A stretch of DNA of 17,921 nucleotides from an uncultured Prevotellaceae bacterium (lineage in GTDB: Bacteria > Bacteroidota > Bacteroidia > Bacteroidales > Bacteroidaceae). The notes below the pieces were generated by a model. It did not search any database. It saw only the letters and a program-made list of their open reading frames with translations, and was not told the origin of the DNA. The stretch spans positions 1 to 17,921 of the forward strand of contig CAMOSA010000027.1 in the NCBI GenBank assembly GCA_946624335.1, in the 5' to 3' direction. Position numbers and translations under genes: made by a program. Below, in pieces: positions 1 through 5,356 of this stretch (the first letter of the stretch is position 1; each line of letters begins with the position of its first letter).

Positions 1-118
1 CGCACATGTCATTGCGCTCATAATGAGGGAAATGCTCTGTGCGGTACTTTCCCATAAAAAATTTTGCACTATCACTCGATGCTGTCACGATTCGGACCCT
101 CGGGGAAGGTATATAGGG

Positions 119-184
119 ACGTGACAGCAATCACGACTGGACGTGACAGCAAACACGACTGGACGTTACGGCCGTAACGACTGG
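119..184. repeat. Three tandem 22-bp units with dyad symmetry
   Basis: Three adjoining 22-bp units (119-140, 141-162, 163-184) all start with acgt and end with acgactgg. Each is an inverted repeat around its centre: unit 1 has cgtga/tcacg arms, unit 2 has cgtg/cacg, and unit 3 contains a perfect 16-bp palindrome, cgttacggccgtaacg (164-179). A further inverted half-site, tgctgtcacg, lies at 80-89. The period is close to two helical turns, so all dyads face the same side of the DNA. That is how sites for a dimeric DNA-binding protein or iterons often look; the binding role is inference. Confidence 0.75.
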
Positions 185-212
185 ACGTGTGAATGTGTCT
201 TACTGGTGATAT

Positions 213-237
213 GCGCTACCCTCTCGGGAGGGTGCGC
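213..237. other. Hairpin with TCGG loop
   Basis: The arms are gcgc-t-accctc (213-223) and gagggt-gcgc (228-237), giving a 10-bp stem with one bulged T and a tcgg tetraloop. No U-tract follows on either strand, so it is not a standard intrinsic terminator. It lies exactly between the two 22-bp arrays. Confidence 0.5.
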
Positions 238-238
238 G

Positions 239-346
239 GAAAGCTATAGGGGTTTGGGCCGAAAGCTATAGGGGTTTGGGCCGAAAGCTATAGGGGTTTG
301 GGCTGAAAGCTATAGGGGTTTGGGCTGAATGTCTTATGGGTTTGCC
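239..346. repeat. G-rich 22-bp tandem repeat, four units plus a decayed fifth
   Basis: Four head-to-tail units at 239-260, 261-282, 283-304 and 305-326 share the core gaaagctataggggtttggg. Units 1 and 2 end in cc and units 3 and 4 in ct, so they form two pairs. A degenerate fifth unit runs from 327 to about 346. Each unit holds GGGG-TTT-GGG, so the plus strand carries eight G-runs with potential for G-quadruplex structure. There are no unique spacers, so it is not a CRISPR array. Confidence 0.85.
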
Positions 347-375
347 TTGCAAGCTGCATGACCTTGCGCGCGTGT

Positions 376-478
376 TGTAGTAGTGGTAGTAGTAGTGGTC
401 TTTCTCTTTCTTTTCTCTTTCTCTTTATAAAAGGGATTATAGGGGGAAGCGCTTTCTCTTTCTCTCTTCGTTCTCTTT
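376..478. repeat. Triplet run and polypyrimidine tracts
   Basis: A GTAG/TAGTGG triplet run (about 376-399) leads into a nearly pure C/T tract (about 399-427). After an A/T- and G-rich spacer comes a second C/T tract (about 455-478) built of tttctc blocks. It is low-complexity DNA with no coding appearance. Confidence 0.6.
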
Positions 479-599
479 CGATCGGGGGGCGGTCGCGTTG
501 ACGGCTATGCGCTCTCTTCATGATGACGCTGCAACGAAAGGGGGTGTCTATAGTCAGGTGTGATGGAGGCGTGGGGTATGATGCCGGGGTGGAGTAGTG

Positions 600-658
600 G
601 TTTGACCATCTTTTTTCCTTGTTTGACCATGGCAGATGTGGAGAAATGTGTATCTTTG
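600..658 (+). promoter_or_regulatory. Promoter of the GH76 gene with paired upstream direct repeat
   Basis: TATCTTTG at 651-658 is a full match to the Bacteroidota -7 element TAnnTTTG and lies 48 bases before the start codon, predicting a leader of about 40 nt. A TTTG at 622-625 is 25 bp upstream, longer than the usual 19-21 bp, so the -33 element is weak or absent. That TTTG belongs to a 10-bp direct repeat, gtttgaccat, at 600-609 and 621-630, offset by 21 bp (two helical turns), as expected for an activator or repressor site. The -7 box is seen directly; the operator role is inferred. Confidence 0.55.
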
Positions 659-705
659 CGCAGGAAAATGAACATTGAATACCTTTTGTCTTTATTAAAT
701 CCGTC

Positions 706-3105
706 ATGAATCGACTTTTGTTGCTTTTGCTATGCTGCCTGCCGAGCGCTGCCTTCGCCGAGGACGATGACTACAGCGCCGAGGTACGCAGTAAGATCCT
801 GCCTTGGGTGGAGAGCACGGGGCAGCTGTTCGGTCTCACACAGGAGGGCTTCGATGCCCTGGCGTGGGATGCCGCTTATCTGGAGTCATGTCCACATGAG
901 GCGTTTCAGCGTATGCTGGCCGTGACCGAGAATCCCGAATACTGCCACGTGCCGTCGGGCTACTATCGTTTGCATAGCGACCGTGGAGGTTATCTTTATC
1001 TGGAGGGCTCAAATCCTCAGACGTCCGACGCGTCATCGCTGCAGACGGCTCTCTCGTCTCTTGTCAAAGTGGAGCGTACGCGTGACGGCGGCTGCTACCT
1101 GCAGATGCAGGGCTACTATCTGCACACGCCGCAGCGCGATATCCCTCTCTCGTTGGACTCTGTTCCTGAGAAGTTCTATCCTGTCGTGCAGACGCCAGGC
1201 GGTAAGGCTACGTTCACGACGAGGAAAGGGGCCTACTCGGCGTTGCACTGTGGCTACAGCAAGGTGCAAGGCTATACGCTGAGCGATGCGGCATCCTACT
1301 GGACGGTGGAGCCGGCAGCTGACTTCACGCTGTCGGCCTCAGTGCAGCATGAAGGCTATGGCTACGCCACGTTCTACGCTGCGTGTGGGGCAACACCGCG
1401 TGACGGTGTCGCGGCTTATGACCTCGCCGAGCATGAAGGTCGGGCCGTGGCTACGGAGCAGCTGGAGGTCGTCCCGGCCAAGAAACCTGTGTTGCTGCGA
1501 GCTGCCGGTGGGACAATGACGATGGACATCGCTGATGTGGTGCCGGAGTACGCGCAGGGCAACATCGTCTTGCGCAACGAGATCGCCGATGCATCGTACG
1601 AGGCGTTCAATGCCGCGTATCTGCTCTACAGCGGCGACGGCAACAGCAACTATACCTACTATCGCGAGCGGCTGTCGACGAAGTCCAAGCTCTATTTCTG
1701 GCAGCAGGCGCTGGTCATCCTGATGGTGGAGGACCGTCATGACTACCGTGGCGACCGTTCTACGGTGTCGCTCATCACTGACCTGCTGGATGCCTTCTCG
1801 GCGCAGGAGGGTGGCTCGGGCAACGGCACGGCGGAGAGTCTCGATGCCCGTCGTCGTGGCCTTAGCGACTGGACGTGGAATGAGTATAACGATGACCTCC
1901 TGTGGGCTGGCCTGGCGTATATCCGTGGTTATCTGATCACCGGTCACGAGCGTTTCCTGGAGCAGGCCAAATGGGCTTGGGATTTCATGTACGCCCGTGG
2001 CTGGGACGAGGAGCTCGGCGGCGGCATCTGGTGGAGCATCAAGAAGGAAGAGAAATCGGGCCTGAGCAATAATCCCGCCGTGTGTATGGCCTGTTATCTC
2101 TATGACGCCACCGGCGATGTGTCGTATCTGGACAAGGCCAAGGCGATCTATGCTTGGGTGTGTAAACGTCTGCGCAGCAGCGACGGCAGCGTCGACGAGA
2201 AGATCAACGCGAATGGTGTGCGTCCCCGAAGCTATAATGTCTACAACCAAGGCACCTTCGTCGAGGGGGCTGCCAATCTCTATCGCCTGACGTGCGATGC
2301 TGCCTATCGCACCGACGCCCGCAAGACCATAGAGTACGTGTTGATCAATCATGTCGACGGCAAGGGCATCATGACGCGCCGCAAGACGGACGGCACGTGG
2401 CAGTCGGAGTTCGCCCGTGGCATGGCAGCGCATCTCCGTGCATGTCCTGACGACTGGAGCCGCCGCTGTTACTACACAACGGGCCGGCAGCATACGACCT
2501 ACTATAACTGGATGCGCAAGAACGCCGATGCCGCCTGGGCCACGCGTAATGCCGAGAGCAATCTGTCGGACTGCGAGTGGGACAAGCCAACGGAAGCAAT
2601 CCCCTCGGAGGGTAATAGCTGGGAGTGTGATGTGATGGCCGGCACGGTCGTCATGGCTAATGTGACGCCCGAGGTGCTGCCCGGTTCGGGCGGTGAGACG
2701 TATGTCGATCTCGACGGCCATGGCATGCCGGCCGCTGCACCTTCGGAGCCTGAGCCTGCGGCCACGAGTCCGTCGTTGCTCCATGGTGCCATGCTCAAGA
2801 CGACCGAGGCCCGCTCGACAAGGGCGGTGCTGAAGAACGGCAGCAGGGGCATGGGCTTCTATCCCATAACGGCAGCCACGAGTGTTGGGGCTAACAGCGG
2901 CTATGTGTTGTCGTCCAGTCAGTTGCCCTTGGACCTGAGCTCACTCGACAGCCCTCTGACAGGCTTTCGTGGCATCGAGGCCGGCGTCCCTGACAGAGAA
3001 GCCACTGCAGCACGCTATGACCTCGCCGGCCGTCGCCTGTCAGGGCGCGGAGGCTGGCATGGCATAGTAATCAGCCAAGGGCATAAGGCCGTGGGGGGCC
3101 GTTGA
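706..3105 (+). CDS. Secreted glycoside hydrolase family 76 protein (alpha-1,6-mannanase-like)
   Basis: This 799-residue protein begins with a signal peptide (MNRLLLLLLCCLPSAAFA, likely cut after residue 19). Residues about 20-280 form a beta-rich N-terminal region with a trefoil-like YYRLHSDRGGYLYLEG stretch and a module of the kind found on many Bacteroidales surface proteins (GYATFYA...VVPAKKPVLLRAA). Residues about 300-670 are the GH76 (alpha/alpha)6-barrel. The motif YNDDLLWAGLAY places the expected catalytic pair at Asp396-Asp397, and the aromatic GGGIWW and YNVYNQGTFVEGAANLY motifs are present. GH76 enzymes cleave alpha-1,6-mannan backbones such as yeast mannan. The last 30 residues (YDLAGRRL...GIVISQG) resemble the short C-terminal tails of Bacteroidales secreted proteins related to type IX sorting domains. 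The gene has its own promoter. The exact substrate is inferred from the family. Confidence 0.85.
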   Translation: MNRLLLLLLCCLPSAAFAEDDDYSAEVRSKILPWVESTGQLFGLTQEGFDALAWDAAYLESCPHEAFQRMLAVTENPEYCHVPSGYYRLHSDRGGYLYLEGSNPQTSDASSLQTALSSLVKVERTRDGGCYLQMQGYYLHTPQRDIPLSLDSVPEKFYPVVQTPGGKATFTTRKGAYSALHCGYSKVQGYTLSDAASYWTVEPAADFTLSASVQHEGYGYATFYAACGATPRDGVAAYDLAEHEGRAVATEQLEVVPAKKPVLLRAAGGTMTMDIADVVPEYAQGNIVLRNEIADASYEAFNAAYLLYSGDGNSNYTYYRERLSTKSKLYFWQQALVILMVEDRHDYRGDRSTVSLITDLLDAFSAQEGGSGNGTAESLDARRRGLSDWTWNEYNDDLLWAGLAYIRGYLITGHERFLEQAKWAWDFMYARGWDEELGGGIWWSIKKEEKSGLSNNPAVCMACYLYDATGDVSYLDKAKAIYAWVCKRLRSSDGSVDEKINANGVRPRSYNVYNQGTFVEGAANLYRLTCDAAYRTDARKTIEYVLINHVDGKGIMTRRKTDGTWQSEFARGMAAHLRACPDDWSRRCYYTTGRQHTTYYNWMRKNADAAWATRNAESNLSDCEWDKPTEAIPSEGNSWECDVMAGTVVMANVTPEVLPGSGGETYVDLDGHGMPAAAPSEPEPAATSPSLLHGAMLKTTEARSTRAVLKNGSRGMGFYPITAATSVGANSGYVLSSSQLPLDLSSLDSPLTGFRGIEAGVPDREATAARYDLAGRRLSGRGGWHGIVISQGHKAVGGR

Positions 3106-3134
3106 TGCGCGCCTCGCTGGGGGCCGTGGCAGGG

Positions 3135-3210
3135 GCTGCAACGGCAAGGCTATGCTGCAACGGTAAGGCTATGCTGCAACAGTAAGGCTATGCTGCAACA
3201 GTGTTGCAGC
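3135..3210. repeat. 19-bp tandem repeat ending in a REP-like palindrome
   Basis: Units of 19 bp, gctgcaacggtaaggctat, run at 3135-3153, 3154-3172 and 3173-3191. The fourth unit (3192-3210) begins the same way but reads gctgcaac-agt-gttgcagc, a perfect 8-bp inverted repeat. The same palindrome recurs at 3708-3726 and 4358-4376 in and after the adjoining transposase-like gene. This looks like a REP-type element amplified upstream of its gene; the functional link is inference. Confidence 0.8.
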
Positions 3211-3280
3211 AAAGGAAAACGGAATCAGGCAGCAAAGGAAACCGGAATCAGGAACCAAAGGAAACCAGAAACCAGGAAAC
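3210..3280. repeat. 23-bp purine-rich minisatellite
   Basis: Units start with caaaggaaaac/ccgga at 3210-3232 and 3233-3255, with a diverged 25-bp unit at 3256-3280. The period is not a multiple of three, and the array lies just before the probable ATG of the transposase-like gene. A GTG start at 3201 would translate it into Lys/Gln/Glu/Asn-rich sequence, which is why the downstream ATG is preferred. Confidence 0.65.
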
Positions 3281-3296
3281 CAAAGACCAAAAGACA

Positions 3297-4319
3297 ATGG
3301 ATAAAGAAACCTTCGAGAAGCATAAACCCTTCGCCGGCGAAAGGAAACCCTCGATGCTTCGGCGACGCGTGGGGCATGACTACCAGTCGCGGCGGATCTA
3401 TCTCATCACCATGACGGTGGAAGGCCGACGTCCGCTGCTGGGCAGACTCGTAGGCAATGCCGATGCAGCCGATGACAGCCCCGAGGCTCCCAGGGTGGAG
3501 CTGTCGCCTTTGGGCCTGGAGGTGCAGCGGTGCTGGTTCTCTATCCATGAGTACTACCCTGAGGTGGAGGTGCTCGCCCTCCAGCTGATGCCCGACCACC
3601 TGCATGGCATCCTCTTCGTCACTAAGCACATGGAGCAGCACATGAGCTTGGCCGTCAAGGGCTTCAAGGTCGGCTGCAATAAGGCTTATCGGCAGTTGGG
3701 GTGTGTTGCTGCAACGGTGTTGCAGCAAAGGGGGACTGGGGTGAAGGATGACCGCAGCCATGGCTTTCTGTGGTCGCGCGGCTTCAACGACCATATCCTT
3801 GAGGGTGCAGGCGAGTTGGAACGGTGGTTCCAGTACCTGCACGACAACCCTCGCCGTCTGGCCGTCCGCCGCCAGCATCCCGACTACTTCCGTGTCCGCT
3901 TCGGCATCACCATAGGCACTCAGAGCTATGCCGCCATCGGCAACCGTTTCCTGTTGCAGCACCCCGAGAAGGTGCAGGTGCAGTGCTCACGGCGTCTGAC
4001 AGACGAGGAGGTGGCCGCGACGGTGGAGCGGATGCTTGGCAAGGCCCGGCACGGGGCGGTGCTCGTCTCGCCGGCTATCTCCAAGGGTGAGCAGGCGGTG
4101 ATGCGTGCTGCGCTCGATGCTCGTCTGCCGCTCGTCTTTCTTACGCCTTGGGGCTTCAACGAGTTCTCGCGTCCCGGGCATCAATACTATGAGGCGTGTG
4201 CCGAGGGCCGCTTTCTCATCCTTGCGCCCTGGCCGCACGAGAACCAGCGTATGCCCCTCACCCGCGGCATGTGCCTGGCTCTGAATGCCATGACCGCTGC
4301 TATCTGTCAGGAGGGGTAG
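3297..4319 (+). CDS. RAYT-type Y1/HUH transposase-like protein with extra C-terminal domain
   Basis: The first 210 residues match the REP-associated tyrosine transposase (RAYT, Y1_Tnp) fold. The HUH metal motif is MPDHLHGIL (His101, His103) and the conserved nucleophile-helix motif is YLHDNPRRL (Tyr180). Such single-strand endonucleases cut and join DNA at REP hairpins. Residues about 230-340 form a further domain (VLVSPAISKGEQAVMRAAL..LPLVFL..CAEGRFLILAPW) with a Rossmann/DprA-LOG-like look; this part is inferred. The start is taken at ATG 3297 (340 aa) because an in-frame GTG at 3201 would translate the minisatellite. Residues 137-146 (VAATVLQQRG) are encoded by a copy of the REP-like palindrome. 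No promoter was recognised. It may act as a housekeeping REP processor rather than a mobile element, since no transposon ends are evident. Confidence 0.8.
   Translation: MDKETFEKHKPFAGERKPSMLRRRVGHDYQSRRIYLITMTVEGRRPLLGRLVGNADAADDSPEAPRVELSPLGLEVQRCWFSIHEYYPEVEVLALQLMPDHLHGILFVTKHMEQHMSLAVKGFKVGCNKAYRQLGCVAATVLQQRGTGVKDDRSHGFLWSRGFNDHILEGAGELERWFQYLHDNPRRLAVRRQHPDYFRVRFGITIGTQSYAAIGNRFLLQHPEKVQVQCSRRLTDEEVAATVERMLGKARHGAVLVSPAISKGEQAVMRAALDARLPLVFLTPWGFNEFSRPGHQYYEACAEGRFLILAPWPHENQRMPLTRGMCLALNAMTAAICQEG
3708..3726. repeat. REP-like palindrome inside the RAYT reading frame
   Basis: gctgcaac-ggt-gttgcagc is a perfect 8-bp inverted repeat with a 3-nt loop, followed by aaaggggg as in the copy after the gene. 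It is read in frame as Ala-Ala-Thr-Val-Leu-Gln and keeps the frame open. It lies between the HUH motif and the tyrosine motif. Confidence 0.85.
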
Positions 4320-4338
4320 CCTCCGCTGCTCCCCTTGG

Positions 4339-4387
4339 TTGTCCCCTCGTCTTCTTTGCTGCAACATTGTTGCAGCAAAGGGGACAA
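4339..4387. repeat. Extended REP-like hairpin downstream of the RAYT gene
   Basis: The core palindrome is gctgcaac-att-gttgcagc (4358-4376), extended to 12-bp arms, ctttgctgcaac (4354-4365) and gttgcagcaaag (4369-4380). A further outer pair, ttgtcccc (4339-4346) with ggggacaa (4380-4387), allows a longer imperfect stem. The position 20-70 nt after the stop codon would also suit a transcript-end structure, but no U-tract follows. Confidence 0.8.
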
Positions 4388-4430
4388 GGGACAAGGGGCA
4401 AGGGGGGGGAAAGGGGCAAAGGGGAGGGGG
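4380..4430 (+). repeat. G-run tract (possible G-quadruplex)
   Basis: Seven runs of three or more G fall within 51 bases (4380-4383, 4388-4390, 4395-4398, 4402-4409, 4413-4416, 4421-4424, 4426-4430), separated by 1-4 nt of mostly A and C. The spacing satisfies the usual G-quadruplex pattern on the plus strand. The G8 run is also a place where sequencing length errors are likely. Confidence 0.7.
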
Positions 4431-4471
4431 CCTTCAGCAGGTCGTTGTCCATTGAATCCGAAGGGTGGAAC

Positions 4472-4518
4472 AGAAAAGCATCTCCCCGATTCCGCTTGAG
4501 TGCGGAATCGGGGAGATG
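4472..4518 (-). terminator. Intrinsic terminator of aqpZ
   Basis: A perfect 17-bp inverted repeat, catctccccgattccgc (4479-4495) and its complement (4502-4518), has a 6-nt loop. Read on the minus strand, the stem is followed by cttttctgtt, a U-rich tail. It lies 42 bp after the aqpZ stop codon. On the plus strand no T-run follows, so it serves the minus-strand gene. Confidence 0.85.
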
Positions 4519-4560
4519 AGTGTAAACTGCAGTCACGCAGATGGCTACGGTGCGTCGTTT

Positions 4561-5241
4561 TTATTTCTCACATTTCTCGCAGTCGCAACCGATGCAGGCC
4601 CAGATGCCGGCAGCGCAGATGGCGCCAACGAAGGGACCTACGATGAAGATCCACAGGTTGGAGAGTGCCGTGCCGCCCTGGAATACGGCGGGAGCGATGG
4701 AGCGTGCGGGGTTGACGCTGGTGCCTGTGTAGCGTATGCATACGAGGTGTACGAGCACGAGAGAGAGACCGATGGCTAGTCCGGCGAAGTTGCCAGCACC
4801 CTTCTTGGAATCTGTGGTGCCGAGCACGACGAGGACGAAGACACAGGTGAAGATGATCTCAGCGAGCAGGCCTCCCACGACGCTGACGCCTTCCTGCAGG
4901 TCGTTGGCTCCCGTGCCTTCGAGACCGCTGTTGGAGGTGAGCAGCCACAGCAGGGCGGAACCGATGAATGCTCCGATGACCTGGAAGATCATATACATGG
5001 CACAGTCCTTGGCTGAAATACGCTTGGTGAGGAAGCAGCCGAGCGTGATGGCGGGGTTGATGTGGCATCCGCTGACGCCGCCGATGGTGTAGGCCATGGC
5101 AACGACGGAGAGGCCGAAGGCGATGGCCGTACCGATGACCGTCTCAGGATCTCCGTTGTTACAACCGAGGCTGACAGCAACGCCGCACCCCATGAGCACG
5201 AGTACCATCGTGCCTACCATTTCTGCAAGATACTTTTTCAT
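4561..5241 (-). CDS. aqpZ: Aquaporin Z, water channel
   Basis: This 226-residue inner-membrane channel of the MIP family has six hydrophobic helices and the two half-helix signatures HINPAITLG (NPA 62-64) and TSVNPARSIAP (NPA 177-179). The aromatic/arginine filter reads Phe42, His165, Thr174, Arg180, with the same spacing as the water-selective E. coli AqpZ filter (Phe43, His174, Thr183, Arg189); glycerol facilitators differ at these places. The predicted function is rapid passive water flux. The C-terminus is unusual: CIGCDCEKCEK provides four Cys in a CxxCxCxxC pattern (216, 219, 221, 224) at the end of the cytoplasmic tail. The gene appears monocistronic, with a candidate promoter at 5309-5340 and a strong terminator. 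Confidence 0.95.
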   Translation of the reverse strand: MKKYLAEMVGTMVLVLMGCGVAVSLGCNNGDPETVIGTAIAFGLSVVAMAYTIGGVSGCHINPAITLGCFLTKRISAKDCAMYMIFQVIGAFIGSALLWLLTSNSGLEGTGANDLQEGVSVVGGLLAEIIFTCVFVLVVLGTTDSKKGAGNFAGLAIGLSLVLVHLVCIRYTGTSVNPARSIAPAVFQGGTALSNLWIFIVGPFVGAICAAGIWACIGCDCEKCEK

Positions 5242-5308
5242 ACTTTTTTGTGGGATTTAAAGGGTTAATAAATAAGTTATGTATGGGTCTTATTTCGGTT
5301 TCACGGCG

Positions 5309-5340
5309 TAAAATTAACACGAAAATCGTCAATCGCCAAA
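5309..5340 (-). promoter_or_regulatory. Candidate promoter of aqpZ
   Basis: On the minus strand, TTTG (5340-5337), a 20-nt spacer and TAATTTTA (5316-5309) match the Bacteroidota promoter pattern except for the last base of the -7 element. The predicted leader is about 60 nt. The gap from the uvrA stop codon to aqpZ is 115 bp, which also favours separate transcription. Confidence 0.45.
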
Positions 5341-5356
5341 TATTTTGTCGGAAAAA

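Larger units (their letters stand above)
1..705. other. Intergenic, repeat-rich region without a convincing gene
   Basis: No open frame here looks like a real protein. The longest one (minus strand, 288-707) reads through tandem repeats and polypyrimidine tracts and gives low-complexity, Arg/Lys/Pro-rich sequence. The stretch contains, in order, a 22-bp palindromic array (119-184), a hairpin (213-237), a second G-rich 22-bp array (239-326), a GTAGTAGTG triplet run and two polypyrimidine tracts (376-478), and the promoter region of the GH76 gene (600-658). Positions 1-118 show nothing definite apart from a 10-bp half-site at 80-89 that is the reverse complement of the first array unit at 120-129. 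Confidence 0.6.

Noticed and set aside
80..129. Inverted repeats tgctgtcacg / cgtgacagca as an invertible promoter switch
   Set aside because: The 30 bp between them contains no TAnnTTTG element, and no recombinase gene is nearby. They fit better as half-sites of the palindromic array.
119..346. Possible CRISPR array in the 22-bp repeats
   Set aside because: Units are strictly head to tail without unique spacers, and no cas genes are present.
288..707. A 139-codon open frame on the minus strand in the left intergenic region
   Set aside because: It reads through the 22-bp array and polypyrimidine tracts, gives low-complexity Arg/Lys/Pro-rich sequence, overlaps the GH76 promoter and shows no recognisable domain.
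3106..4387. A complete insertion sequence around the Y1 transposase-like gene
   Set aside because: No IS200/IS605-type left and right ends, no tnpB-like partner and no target duplication are visible. The motifs fit the RAYT class, which is usually immobile.
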